A stretch of 64,000 nucleotides of DNA, taken from NCBI GenBank assembly GCA_965221815.1, contig OZ244915.1:2046001-2110000 (forward strand). The letters run 5' to 3'. Shown piece after piece: positions 54,949-64,000 of the stretch. The translations under genes were made by a program, and so were the position numbers. The stretch comes from JAPOXR01 sp965221815 (GTDB taxonomy: Bacteria; Pseudomonadota; Alphaproteobacteria; Rhodobacterales; Rhodobacteraceae). The notes beneath the pieces were generated by a model. The model did not search any database, was not told where the DNA came from, and saw only the letters and a list, made by a program, of their open reading frames with translations. The number at the start of each line of letters is the position of its first letter. Within the stretch, counting starts at the first letter, position 1.

Positions 54949-55859
54949 ACTCAGGCATGTCGGAGCTGGTTACGCCGTCATCACGGTCGGTGGGTGTTGG
55001 GAGTTGATCCTTGGCCGTTTGTCACCCCTTTGTGCGTCATGGGCATTGTTGGAAGATACGGTGCGGCGCGGGTAAAGTCATTAAGTCGACTGAAATGCAG
55101 AGAATTGAGACTCTCATCGCTTCTGATTGAGACTCGGGCTGATTTGAACTCACATTCGTAACGGAGCTGAACGTACAAACTCTACGATACCCCCTTGTCG
55201 GGAGACCCAGAATCGCGATCCGTCCAACACAGATTGAACAAACCCACACATCCTGTGGGACTTAACGTCCTGACATTGGGATCTCCCCAGAATCTCGCAT
55301 GTCCCTATCGTGTCCATGGGGATCCTGGTGGTTTTGGAGGGCATGGGTGGAAACTGTGGGTGGTGGGGGTTGGACCGTTTGTCTTTGTCAATGGCCTCAT
55401 TGTCCGGCTTCTTCGACAGAAGGGACGGGTCGGCCAGGACCCAATGCACCCCACCACCGTCCCGTGTGTCCGGCGCCGCCCACTGTGACAACAGGCAGGG
55501 CGGGGCCAGGAACCCACGATTGTGTGTCAAGCGGGCGGGGGTGCGGGCAGCTGGTCCGGATCCAGGCCGCCCCGGGTGGTGATATAACGCTGAAAACTGG
55601 GGATCGGACAGGTCAGGAGGCCCGTGTCGGGATTGTCCTGCAGCACCCCGCAATGGCTGAGATGCATGACATAATACACCTTAATCAACCCGCGCAATCT
55701 TACGCGAATGGAGGCGGTCGAATAAGCCCCGTTGATATTGGGGACCCCCACAATCTCAGGGGTCAGGTTCGGGAAGGCCCAACCCTGTCGAAATGATATT
55801 GTGCAGGTCTGGCGATTGTCGTAGGAATACAGTCCAATATTATTTTTTTGGAGGCAACC
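54949..55859. other. Gene-free stretch before the sugar-transporter operon
   Basis: About 900 bases show no intact gene, RNA or repeat that I can name. A minus-strand frame at 55527-55751 (…IRVRLRGLIKVYYVMHLSHCG…) looks more protein-like than its neighbours but has no recognised family. Confidence 0.4.
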
Positions 55860-56807
55860 ATGAAAACACTGATATCATCCCTTGCCGTCGCTGCAGCCCT
55901 CGTGGCTTCACCAATGGCAGCCGTGTCCGACGGCCATGATCAACTGAACTATGTCCTTGTCAGCCATGCGCCGGACAGCGACAGCTGGTGGAATACCATC
56001 AAGAATGGCATTGCCCTGGCCGGTGAGCAGATGGGAGTGGAGGTGGAATACCGCAATCCACCGACAGGTGATCTTGCCGACATGGCCCGGATTATCGAGC
56101 AGGCCGCCGCCGCCGGTCCGAATGGCATCATCACCACACTGTCCGACTATGACGTCCTGCGGGGCCCCATTCAGAATGCAGTTGCCTCGGGCATCGATGT
56201 CATCATCATGAACTCAGGGACCCCCGAGCAGGCCCGTGAAGTGGGTGCGCTCATGTATGTCGGGCAGCCGGAATATGATGCCGGATTCGCCGCCGGTCAA
56301 CGGGCCAAGGCAGACGGCGTCGGATCGTTCCTGTGTGTAAACCATTACATCTCATCACCATCCTCGGTGGAGCGCTGCCAGGGATTTGCTGATGCCCTCG
56401 GCGTCGATCTGGGCGCCCAGATGATCGACAGCGGACAGGATCCAGCGGAAATCAAGAATCGGGTACTGGCCTATCTGAATGCCAACCCCGATACCGATGC
56501 GGTCCTGACTCTCGGCCCGACCTCGGCCGATCCCACCATCCTCGCACTTGAGGAAAACGGCATGGCGGGCGATATCTACTTCGGGACATTTGACCTTGGC
56601 ACTGAGATCGTCAAGGGAATCAAGGGCGACGTGATCAACTGGGGGATTGACCAGCAACCCTTCCTGCAGGCCTATCTGCCTGTGGTCGTGTTGGCCAACT
56701 ATCACCGCTATGGGGTCCTGCCGGGCAACAACATCAACTCAGGTCCTGGCTTTGTCACCAAGGATGCCCTTGAGTTGGTGGAACAATATGCTGGCGAATA
56801 TCGCTGA
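55860..56807 (+). CDS. Sugar ABC transporter substrate-binding protein (FrcB-like)
   Basis: This 315-residue periplasmic binding protein is of the ribose/fructose type. A signal peptide (about residues 1-22) precedes LNYVLVSHAPDSDSWWNTIKNGIALA, with later VDVIIMNSGTPEQAREV and GDVINWGIDQQPFLQAYLPVVVLANY. It matches FrcB-like components that bind fructose, ribose or mannose. ATG 55860 has GGAGG six bases upstream. It heads an SBP-permease-ATPase operon. Confidence 0.88.
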   Translation: MKTLISSLAVAAALVASPMAAVSDGHDQLNYVLVSHAPDSDSWWNTIKNGIALAGEQMGVEVEYRNPPTGDLADMARIIEQAAAAGPNGIITTLSDYDVLRGPIQNAVASGIDVIIMNSGTPEQAREVGALMYVGQPEYDAGFAAGQRAKADGVGSFLCVNHYISSPSSVERCQGFADALGVDLGAQMIDSGQDPAEIKNRVLAYLNANPDTDAVLTLGPTSADPTILALEENGMAGDIYFGTFDLGTEIVKGIKGDVINWGIDQQPFLQAYLPVVVLANYHRYGVLPGNNINSGPGFVTKDALELVEQYAGEYR

Positions 56808-56838
56808 GCCCGGCAACTCGTGTTGACAGCATAACCAG

Positions 56839-56863
56839 CGGGCACCCCACAACCAGGTGCCCG
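56839..56863 (+). other. Intercistronic stem-loop after the substrate-binding gene
   Basis: CGGGCACC (56839-56846) and GGTGCCCG (56856-56863) form a perfect eight-base-pair stem with a nine-base loop, 31 bases after the SBP stop. No long T run follows. Such a hairpin often protects the abundant binding-protein mRNA or partly terminates transcription before the permease. Confidence 0.6.
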
Positions 56864-56933
56864 TCTTGGTCCGGGCCTGTCTCTGCACAGATCATATCAT
56901 TCTAATCATTGTGGGATCGGGAATCGCTGAGTG

Positions 56934-58037
56934 ATGGTGGGAACAGACGAACGCATCAAGGAGATGTCGCCGCTGCGACGGGCGCTCATCCGGCCTGAAC
57001 TTGGTGGTATTGTCGGGACGATCGCCGTCTTCACATTCTTCTTGTTGACGGCATTCGACAGCGGAATGTTCAACGCCCAGGGGACGCTGAACTGGTCGAT
57101 TGTCTCAGCCCAGTTCATGATCATCGCCGTGGGCGCCTGCCTGCTGATGATCGCGGGGGAATTCGACTTGTCCGTGGGCTCGATGATCGGGTTCTCCGGC
57201 ATGATGATTGCCATATTTTCTGTCACTCTGGGCTGGCCGGTCTGGCTGGCCATTCTTGCAACCTTTGCCATGGCCATCGCCATCGGGGCCCTGAACGGCT
57301 TCATTGTGATCCGGACCGGTCTGCCGAGTTTTATTGTGACCCTGGCCTTCCTGTTCATTCTGCGGGGGTTCACGATCTATCTCCCCCAAACCATTGAGCG
57401 GAAAACCATCATTGGCGGCATTCGTGAGGTTGCGGAGGGTGATTGGCTGGCACCGGTCTTTGGCGGCAAGATCCTCCAGGGCCTGTTTACCTGGCTCGGT
57501 GAGATTGGACTCCTGGCCACATTCGAACGTGGCACCCGGGCTGGCCAACCCGTCGTGGACGGCATTCCGATGCTGATTGTGTGGGCCATCGCTCTCGTCA
57601 TCTTTGGCCATATCCTGCTGACCAAGACCCGTTTTGGCAACTGGATCTATGCCGCCGGCGGTGATGCCCAGGCGGCCCGCTACGCCGGGGTCCCCGTCAA
57701 CCAGGTCAAGATCCTGATGTTCATGTTCACGGCCTTCTGCGCCACGGTGTTCGCCACCTGCCAGGTGATGGAATTCGGCTCGGCAGGTGCCGACCGGGGC
57801 CTTCTGAAGGAGTTCGAGGCCATCATCGCCGTGGTGATCGGAGGGGCCCTCTTGACCGGTGGCTACGGTTCAGTGATCGGGGCCGCCCTCGGGGCCCTCA
57901 TCTTTGGGGTTGTCCAGCAGGGACTCTTCTTTGCCGGTGTCGAGAGTTCCCTCTTTCGGGTGTTTCTCGGTGTCATCCTGCTCGGTGCCGTGATCCTGAA
58001 CACCTACATTCGGCGCCTGATCACCGGGGCGCGCTGA
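56934..58037 (+). CDS. Sugar ABC transporter permease (FrcC-like)
   Basis: This ~367-residue permease belongs to the RbsC/FrcC family. It has about ten hydrophobic segments and the family loop GAALLTGGYGSVIGAALGALIFGVVQQGLFF near the C-terminus. GEFDLSVGSMIGFSGM lies near residue 78. GTG 56931 or ATG 56934 can be the start. It is one base from the ATPase gene start. Confidence 0.88.
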   Translation: MVGTDERIKEMSPLRRALIRPELGGIVGTIAVFTFFLLTAFDSGMFNAQGTLNWSIVSAQFMIIAVGACLLMIAGEFDLSVGSMIGFSGMMIAIFSVTLGWPVWLAILATFAMAIAIGALNGFIVIRTGLPSFIVTLAFLFILRGFTIYLPQTIERKTIIGGIREVAEGDWLAPVFGGKILQGLFTWLGEIGLLATFERGTRAGQPVVDGIPMLIVWAIALVIFGHILLTKTRFGNWIYAAGGDAQAARYAGVPVNQVKILMFMFTAFCATVFATCQVMEFGSAGADRGLLKEFEAIIAVVIGGALLTGGYGSVIGAALGALIFGVVQQGLFFAGVESSLFRVFLGVILLGAVILNTYIRRLITGAR

Positions 58038-58038
58038 C

Positions 58039-58848
58039 ATGACGGACACTGACATGACGGACACGGCCGCGCGCGCTCCCATCATTCGCATGAAGAACAT
58101 CGAGAAACACTTCGGCAATGTCATTGCGCTGGCTGGCGTCTCGATCGATATCCACCAGGGGGAATGCCATTGCCTCCTTGGCGACAACGGGGCGGGCAAA
58201 TCCACCTTCATCAAGACGATGAGTGGAGTTCACCAGCCCACCCATGGTGAGATCCTCTTTGAAGGTCAGGTCATGGAATTTGCCGATCCGCGGGATGCCA
58301 TCGCCGCCGGAATCGCCACAGTCTATCAGGATCTGGCCATGATTCCACTGATGTCCGTGGCCCGGAATTTCTTCATGGGCAATGAACCGATCAAGACCCG
58401 CCTAGGTATTCCGTTCTATGACCGTGAGTATGCCGACCGGGTGACCATGGAGGAAATGCGCAACATGGGGATTAACCTCCGGGGACCCGATCAGGCCGTG
58501 GGAACCCTCTCGGGCGGGGAACGCCAGACGGTGGCCATCGCCCGCTCGGTGCATTTCGGTGCCAAGGTCCTCATTCTCGACGAACCGACCTCGGCGCTTG
58601 GTGTCCGACAGACATCCAATGTGTTGGCCACGATCGACAGGGTCCGCAAACAGGGCATTGCCGTTGTTTTCATCACCCACAATGTCCGCCACGCCTTGGC
58701 AGCGGGGGATCGGTTCACGGTTCTGAACCGCGGCAAGACCCTCGGCACCGCCAAACGGGGTGAGATCACCCCCGATGCGCTTCAGGACATGATGGCCGGC
58801 GGTCAGGAACTCGCGGAACTCGAAGGGTCGCTCGGCGGAACGATCTGA
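58039..58848 (+). CDS. Sugar ABC transporter ATP-binding protein (FrcA-like)
   Basis: This 269-residue single-domain ATPase has Walker A GDNGAGKS, Q-loop VYQDLAMIPLMSV, signature LSGGERQT and Walker B KVLILDEPTSALGVRQ. The GVRQT D-loop and the C-terminus LQDMMAGGQELAELEGSLGG match FrcA of the fructose/mannose/ribose importer closely. A short half-size ATPase, unlike the double RbsA, is characteristic of FrcA. No sugar kinase or regulator is nearby. Confidence 0.9.
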   Translation: MTDTDMTDTAARAPIIRMKNIEKHFGNVIALAGVSIDIHQGECHCLLGDNGAGKSTFIKTMSGVHQPTHGEILFEGQVMEFADPRDAIAAGIATVYQDLAMIPLMSVARNFFMGNEPIKTRLGIPFYDREYADRVTMEEMRNMGINLRGPDQAVGTLSGGERQTVAIARSVHFGAKVLILDEPTSALGVRQTSNVLATIDRVRKQGIAVVFITHNVRHALAAGDRFTVLNRGKTLGTAKRGEITPDALQDMMAGGQELAELEGSLGGTI

Positions 58849-58939
58849 CCCCAAAGACCCTGATCCTGGTGGCTTGGATCTTTGGCATGGTAATTATACA
58901 CTTAAGTTGACAGTCATCAAAATACCTAAGGGCAACTGG

Positions 58940-60345
58940 GAGTGATTCCCCTCTGGCTGGGTTTGGACCCTGCTTGATTCCTGATTGGTTGCTTTCGGCG
59001 AATCATCAGGCGACTTTGGCGAGAGGCGTGCGATTGTGGCGAGAGGCGTGCGATTGTCGTTGGCCGAGAGGTGGGCTTGGGCGTGTCGCCGTCTGTGGGT
59101 CAGTTGGGCCCAGACGTTGTCAAAGCGTCCCGATGTGAGCCGGGCCCGGACAGTGAGAACACCCTGGCCACCGGCACGACCCCATCTCTGGCCGCTGCGC
59201 TTGAGCCGGGTGTTGACGATCATTGTGTGCGCCGCCTCCTTGGTGGGGTCGCTGCCGATGGGAGCGCCGGCATCGCGGGCCTCCCGACCACGCATCCGCT
59301 GGCGGTGGCTGCGGACAGACCCAATGGCGGTGGTAATCTCACTGTTTCCTGGGTTCTTTCGCCGGAGATCACACAACGCATCGATCACCGGGCCCACGCA
59401 ATGGGGATCATCTGTCAGGATGACCGTGTGTGTATCGAACCCCGCCGTACTCTTGCCGCTCTCGGCCCCGTCAGCGGCATCGGCCGCGGCCTTGAGAGAC
59501 TTGGCAGGCCTGCCCGACATCGATGAGCCGGATATCCGGGGTCACACTCTCCAGACAAGTCCCGTTGTTCCGGGCCCCATCGGCGATAGCGGCACTCTTC
59601 AATTCTCTGTCTTGCCCGGCCGCCATGTTCATAAGCCTGTCCATCCCGCTCTTCCGCAGGCATCCGCAGCATCGTGCCATCCCGCGAGACCCGCAGGGCC
59701 ACCGCATCATCATGCCGGCTCTCATCGCCCCGCACCTCTGTGAGGAGATCGTCCGCCTGATCCTCAAATTCCGGCCCCACCTCGGCCGTCAGGCGGATCA
59801 GACTGCGGGTTGCGGGACCCGCCTCACAGATCCGCTGCCAGAGATCCGCGGCATCCCGTGCCGGCCGGCTGGCCATGATCGCCGCCACAAGACCAGCCGC
59901 CGCGCCCGTCCCCACCCGTGGTCAGGCCCCGAATCGGCTCTGTCGGCACCCCGGAGGGTCCCGCACCGGACGGGTGAGTGCGTGCCCGCGGAAAGGTCAC
60001 CGTGCCGAACAGGGTCGTCGCCTGACCCGGTGAGGCCGCCACCTGGCGATCACTTTTCCCGTCAATCTGCAACCGGTCCCCATGATCATCGAGCGCCGCA
60101 AAGGCCTGACCCAACAGCCCGCGGGCCCAACCCGCGACCGCATCACGCAGATCAAGCTCCGCCTGATGCGGATCCTCCCGAAACAAGCGAGCCAGATCCT
60201 CTTTGAGCCCCGTATCCGGCAACTGCGTCGCCGCGGCCTGCAGGGTGTCCGCGATCCGCTGCCGCACCTGCGCTCTGTCCGTATCGATCTTGGCAACAGA
60301 GATGTCAGAGTGTAGATTGGTCATCAGAGTGTTCCGTCTCATACG
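58940..60345 (-). pseudogene. ISKra4-type transposase, degenerate full-length remnant
   Basis: The minus strand holds a decayed transposase spread over several frames. The N-terminal part (60342 downward) ends ATTLFGTVTFPRARTHPSGAGPSGVPTE. A middle part has VALRVSRDGTMLRMPAEERDG. The C-terminal part has MIVNTRLKRSGQRWGRAGGQGVLTVRA. The order matches ISKra4 transposases. At least two frameshifts break it, and a 20-base tandem duplication near its 3' end removes the normal stop. Confidence 0.65.
59018..59057. repeat. 20-base tandem duplication in the ISKra4 remnant
   Basis: GGCGAGAGGCGTGCGATTGT occurs twice in direct succession. The homologous site near 25.51 kb has a single unit. The extra copy shifts the frame and extends the transposase C-terminus. 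Confidence 0.8.
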
Positions 60346-60759
60346 TCTCCATCATGGAGAATTTTCGTCCTGGAACACGCGACCCGATCCGGCAGACACA
60401 CCCAACGACTTCACCCCGATCGAGTCAAATTCCGGGATTTTTTCAAAAATTCCGCCAAACCCCCCAAACGCCCGCCATCAGGATTCAAAAACCACGCATT
60501 TTCAACAGGTTGAAAATTTACGAGTCCGCCAGACGAGAACCACTCCCGGGCAACTGACCCACAGACGGCGACACGCCTATGCCCATTTCTGGGCCAACGG
60601 CAAGCACACGTCTCTTGTCACGGCAACCTGACACAATAATGATAACAAAACCAAGACCTATGGGAATCGCACCACGTCACATTGCATGTTGTTCCATTGT
60701 GACATTGTCAGTGTTAAGAGGTAACCTGTCTGAACGTAATCGCATTGGAACACCAGGGC
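60346..60759. other. Spacer between ISKra4 remnant and fabA, with third ISKra4 fragment
   Basis: The 414 bases contain only the short plus-strand ISKra4 C-terminal fragment at 60537-60631, then ~130 bases that must carry the fabA promoter. No gene was recognised. Confidence 0.45.
60537..60631 (+). pseudogene. ISKra4-type transposase C-terminal fragment (copy 3, opposite strand)
   Basis: The plus-strand frame PGQLTHRRRHAYAHFWANGKHTSLVTAT with stop parallels the C-termini of the copies at 25.5 and 59.0 kb (THRRRHAHAHLWANDNRTPLA). It is inverted relative to the nearby degenerate copy. Confidence 0.6.
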
Positions 60760-61266
60760 ATGGCCAAGTATCCAACTTCATTTGATCGCGAAGGATTGCT
60801 GAAATGCGCGCGCGGAGAATTGTTCGGCGAAGGAAATGCCCAGCTTCCACTGCCCCCGATGCTGATGTTTGATCGTGTCACCGAAATTTCGGACAACGGC
60901 GGCAAACATGGCAAAGGCCACGTGATTGCCGAACTCGATATTCACCCCGATCTCTGGTTTTTTTCCTGTCACTTTCCGAATGATCCGGTCATGCCGGGAT
61001 GCCTGGGTCTGGACGCACTTTGGCAGTTGACCGGATTCAATCTTGGCTGGCGTGGCCTCAAGGGTCGTGGTCGGGCGCTGGGCGTGAATGAAGTCAAGTT
61101 TACAGAAATGGTGACGCCAAGCCGCAAATTGCTGACATATATTGTGGATTTTACCCGTGTCATTGAACGAAAACTCAAACTTGGCATCGCTGATGGTCGT
61201 ATGCTTGCGGATGGACATGAAATCTACAAGACAGCAGGAATGAAGGTCGGCCTTTTTTCGGCCTGA
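60760..61266 (+). CDS. fabA: 3-hydroxydecanoyl-ACP dehydratase/isomerase FabA
   Basis: This 168-residue hot-dog-fold enzyme introduces the cis double bond in anaerobic unsaturated fatty acid synthesis. Catalytic His71 is in FFSCHFPNDPVMPG and Asp85 in GLDALWQLTGF. ATG 60760 is used; upstream TTG 60745 adds only five residues. It heads fabA-fabB-fabI. The irr regulator gene often found upstream in related genomes is absent here. Confidence 0.96.
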   Translation: MAKYPTSFDREGLLKCARGELFGEGNAQLPLPPMLMFDRVTEISDNGGKHGKGHVIAELDIHPDLWFFSCHFPNDPVMPGCLGLDALWQLTGFNLGWRGLKGRGRALGVNEVKFTEMVTPSRKLLTYIVDFTRVIERKLKLGIADGRMLADGHEIYKTAGMKVGLFSA

Positions 61267-61282
61267 GTCAATGGAGATCCAA

Positions 61283-62509
61283 ATGCGGCGCGTGGTTGTC
61301 ACTGGCATAGGTATCGTATCACCAATCGGCAATAACCAGGAAGAGGTTCTTGCTGCGCTGAAATCCGGCCGGTCAGGTATCACGTTCAGTGAAGAATATG
61401 CCGAACGGAATTTTCGCAGCCAGGTCCATGGTATCCCGTCAATCGATTTGACGGACCATCTGGACAAGCGCCAATTGCGTTTCATGGGTGCAGGTGCCGC
61501 CTACAATTTTATTGCAATGCAGCAGGCCATTGCCGATTCCGGACTCGCAGACAATGAAGTCTCCCATGAGCGGACTGGTATGGTGATGGGAAGTGGAGGT
61601 CCGTCAACATCCAATTTCTATGTCGCACATACCGCAGTTCGTGAGAAAGGCAGTCCGCGGCGCATGGGGCCATTCATGGTGACGCGTTGCATGTCTTCGA
61701 CCAATTCCGCCTGCCTCGCGACGCCTTTCAAGATCAAGGGTATCAATTATTCCATCACTTCCGCATGCGCGACATCGGCACATTGCATTGGCAATGGGGT
61801 GGAGCAAATCCGGTTCGGGCTGCAGGATATTGTCTTTGCAGGCGGGGGCGAAGAAGTCGATTGGACTCTGTCGTGCTTGTTTGATGCGATGGGCGCCATG
61901 AGTTCAAAATATAATGACACGCCCGAAACCGCTTCACGACCGTTCGATTCGACTCGAGACGGATTCGTGATCTCGGGAGGTGGAGGTGTCCTCGTCCTTG
62001 AAGAGTTGGAACGGGCAAGGGCACGTGGCGCAAAGATCTATGCGGAAGTGACGGGTTACGGTGCCACTTCAGATGGTCATGACATGGTGGCACCATCCGG
62101 CGAAGGTGGTGAGCGTTCGATGCGCCTTGCAATCGCACAGGCCAATGGTCACAGGGTGGATTATATCAACGCGCATGGCACGTCGACGCCCGCCGGAGAC
62201 GTCGTTGAAGTCAAAGCTGTCAGGCGTGTATTTGATGGCCAGAAAAAGCCTCTTATCAGTTCCACCAAATCCTTGACAGGGCATTCACTGGGGGCAACTG
62301 GCGTTCATGAAGCGATCTATACACTCCTGATGATGCAGGGACGTTTTCTTGCGGCTTCAGCGAATGTCACCCGCCTCGACCCGGAAATCGAACCTGATGA
62401 AATCATCACCCGGGTCAGAGAAGATGTGGAAATTGACACGGCACTTTCAAACAGTTTCGGGTTTGGGGGAACCAATGCCACACTCGCTCTCAGCCATTAT
62501 GATGCGTGA
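61283..62509 (+). CDS. fabB: 3-oxoacyl-ACP synthase I FabB
   Basis: This 408-residue condensing enzyme elongates the unsaturated acyl chain. The triad is complete: Cys162 (TSACATSAHC), His298 (NAHGTSTPAGD) and His334 (SLTGHSLGATG), plus Lys329. ATG 61283 is chosen because GGAGA lies six bases upstream; an ATG at 61271 is the alternative. It is 16 bases after fabA. Confidence 0.96.
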   Translation: MRRVVVTGIGIVSPIGNNQEEVLAALKSGRSGITFSEEYAERNFRSQVHGIPSIDLTDHLDKRQLRFMGAGAAYNFIAMQQAIADSGLADNEVSHERTGMVMGSGGPSTSNFYVAHTAVREKGSPRRMGPFMVTRCMSSTNSACLATPFKIKGINYSITSACATSAHCIGNGVEQIRFGLQDIVFAGGGEEVDWTLSCLFDAMGAMSSKYNDTPETASRPFDSTRDGFVISGGGGVLVLEELERARARGAKIYAEVTGYGATSDGHDMVAPSGEGGERSMRLAIAQANGHRVDYINAHGTSTPAGDVVEVKAVRRVFDGQKKPLISSTKSLTGHSLGATGVHEAIYTLLMMQGRFLAASANVTRLDPEIEPDEIITRVREDVEIDTALSNSFGFGGTNATLALSHYDA

Positions 62510-62512
62510 TCA

Positions 62513-63301
62513 TTGCCTGATCTTCTGAACAATCGCCGCGGCTTGATCATCGGCATCGCCAACAACCGCTCAATTGCGTGTGGGATAGCACGGGCCATGC
62601 ATGCCGAAGGTGCATCACTCGCTCTCACTTATCAGAATGACAGCATCAAAAAGCGGGTCGCACCTCTGGCTGAGGAATTCAGTGCAGAGATTTTCGAACG
62701 TGCCGATACCGAAGATGCAGAATCCCTCGACCATTTGTTTTCCCGCATCGAGGATGTCTGGGGAAAGCTCGATTTTCTGGTTCATGCGATTGCTTTCTCT
62801 GACCGCAATGAACTCACAGGTCGTTTTGTCAATACCAGCCGCGAAAATTTCAAGATCTCGCTCGCGATTTCCTGTTACTCGCTGATTGATCTGGCGCGGC
62901 GGGCATATCCATTGATGCGTGACGGAGGAACGATACTGACCGTGACCTTTCAGGGATCGAATCGGGTCGCGCCGTATTACAATATCATGGGCGTCGCCAA
63001 GGCGGCCCTTGAATCCTCAGTGAAATATCTCGCCAATGATTTGGGGAAGGACGGCATTCGGGTGAATGCAATCAGCCCCGGTCCAATGAAGACACTCGCA
63101 GGCGCCGCCATCGGCGGTGCCCGCAAGACCTTCCGCCATACAGAAACCAATGCTCCACTCGGCGCCAATGCGACGCTTGAAGCCATTGGTGGAGCAGCTG
63201 TGTTCTTGGCATCAGATTATGGGGTCTGCACCACTGGTGATATCATCACCGTTGACGGCGGTTTCCACATACTCGGTATGCCGCAGCCAGAAAATCTTTA
63301 G
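62513..63301 (+). CDS. fabI: Enoyl-ACP reductase FabI
   Basis: This 262-residue NADH-dependent enoyl reductase has the GIANNRSIACGIA nucleotide loop and the Yx6K active site in YNIMGVAK. It lies three bases after fabB. The start is TTG at 62513: an in-frame stop (TGA of fabB) sits just upstream and no ATG fits. The N-terminus MPDLLNNRRGLIIG aligns with the normal FabI start. Confidence 0.95.
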   Translation: MPDLLNNRRGLIIGIANNRSIACGIARAMHAEGASLALTYQNDSIKKRVAPLAEEFSAEIFERADTEDAESLDHLFSRIEDVWGKLDFLVHAIAFSDRNELTGRFVNTSRENFKISLAISCYSLIDLARRAYPLMRDGGTILTVTFQGSNRVAPYYNIMGVAKAALESSVKYLANDLGKDGIRVNAISPGPMKTLAGAAIGGARKTFRHTETNAPLGANATLEAIGGAAVFLASDYGVCTTGDIITVDGGFHILGMPQPENL

Positions 63302-63360
63302 ATACTTTCTGAAGAGTTGTGAGCTATCACCGACGGCATTCCTCTTGAACATGGTCATGC

Positions 63361-64000
63361 ATGGATAGCTTCCGGGCATCAGACGGAACGATTCTCGCCT
63401 ATCGCGATTTGGGGTGCGGCATTCCAGTGCTATGTCTGGCTGGACTGACACGAAATTCCAGCGATTTTGTTGGGCTCGAAAATTCTTTCCGTGACACCCG
63501 CCTGATCATGATGGACTACCGCGGGCGGGGCGAGTCGGATTGGGACATCAACTCGTTGGCCTACACCCCCGAGAAGGAAGCTGATGATGCGTTTGAATTG
63601 CTTGACCATCTCGATATTGATCAGGTGCATATCATCGGAACCTCGCGCGGTGGGCTGGTGGCCATGAAGATGGCCACAATTGCACGTGGACGTATCAAAG
63701 GAATCCTGCTCAATGACATTGGACCTGAAATTGAAACCACCGGTATAGAACGCATTTTTACCCATCTCGGCCGCAATCCCGAATATCAGAATCTGGAAGA
63801 CGCTGCGAAGCAATTGGCTTCCGTTTCTCACGGCTTTCGCGATGTCTCCGTTCGCCAGTGGCAGCGTGAAGCCGAGAATCGGTATCGCTTCTCCGGATGC
63901 CGACTCAATATCCGCTATGATCCGGGATTGAGATGGGCGTGTCTTCATGCAGCAGCTCTGCAGAATCTGGACTTATGGCAGGAATTCAAAGCACTGAACG
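63361..64000 (+). CDS. Alpha/beta-fold hydrolase (3'-partial)
   Basis: The frame from ATG 63361 is open to the window edge, giving ~213 residues of an alpha/beta hydrolase. The order is LCLAGLTRNSSDF (oxyanion region), MMDYRGRGESDWD, and the nucleophile elbow GTSRGG with Ser at about residue 101. The acid-His part of the triad lies beyond the window. Such monooxygenase-independent esterase-like proteins have unknown substrates. It follows fabI by ~60 bases. Confidence 0.8.
   Translation, partial: MDSFRASDGTILAYRDLGCGIPVLCLAGLTRNSSDFVGLENSFRDTRLIMMDYRGRGESDWDINSLAYTPEKEADDAFELLDHLDIDQVHIIGTSRGGLVAMKMATIARGRIKGILLNDIGPEIETTGIERIFTHLGRNPEYQNLEDAAKQLASVSHGFRDVSVRQWQREAENRYRFSGCRLNIRYDPGLRWACLHAAALQNLDLWQEFKALN

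Noticed and set aside
55150..55653. 167-codon minus-strand frame upstream of the sugar importer
   Set aside because: No recognised domain, unusual composition, and the region is littered with decayed elements.
1..64000. CRISPR arrays, tRNA and rRNA genes
   Set aside because: No regularly spaced direct repeats, no cloverleaf with TTCGA-type arm, and no rRNA-like sequence were seen on reading both strands.

Overview
The window looks like chromosome of an alphaproteobacterium, most likely Rhodobacterales or a close relative. The pointers are the DUF1013/TrcR regulator, ClpS, COQ9, an aa3-oxidase subunit IV peptide, an alpha-type bS21, fabA-fabB-fabI, and the neighbourhoods pyrB-pyrC-plsY, gshA-rsmE-ubiA-ompA and moaE-moaD-pgsA-uvrC. 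No rRNA, tRNA or CRISPR array was recognised.

Layout. 1-4.9 kb: yejABEF oligopeptide importer, open at the left edge. 4.9-12 kb: sugar isomerase, D,D-carboxypeptidase, ClpS, an SDR with a substituted catalytic Lys, TrcR, quinone reductase, COQ9, bS21 and the 44-residue oxidase subunit IV. 12.5-16.3 kb: accessory patch with a Uma2 protein, a porin fragment abutting a decayed IS5-type element, an MBL hydrolase and a short Tn3-derived inverted-repeat element. 16.3-25.3 kb: tsaC, yqgE, a DsbD-N protein, an RND pump, moaB and a uracil-DNA glycosylase. 25.3-27.6 kb: mobile-element debris around a DUF3800 gene. 27.6-44.6 kb: housekeeping genes for pyrimidines, phospholipid, glutathione, ubiquinone, molybdopterin and DNA repair, then an S49 peptidase and an altronate dehydratase-type enzyme.

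44.9-52.8 kb is the most unusual part. A well-formed 48-codon small ORF overlaps the start of a CYP51-type P450 (sterol 14-alpha-demethylase). The P450 overlaps a 1136-residue protein that fuses a squalene-monooxygenase-like flavoprotein to an oxidosqualene cyclase with the VSDCTAE motif. ispH and an outer-membrane barrel gene follow. Together these encode squalene to oxidosqualene to cyclised sterol to 14-demethylated sterol, with two steps on one polypeptide: a compact bacterial sterol-pathway locus.

52.8-60.7 kb is a mobile-element scrapyard. It holds an AbiEi-like fragment, a RelE/ParE toxin gene split by a second IS5-type copy with its antitoxin, promoter and operator intact, an FrcBCA-like sugar importer, and ISKra4-type transposase remnants. 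60.7-64 kb returns to core genes: fabA-fabB-fabI and an alpha/beta hydrolase that runs off the right edge.
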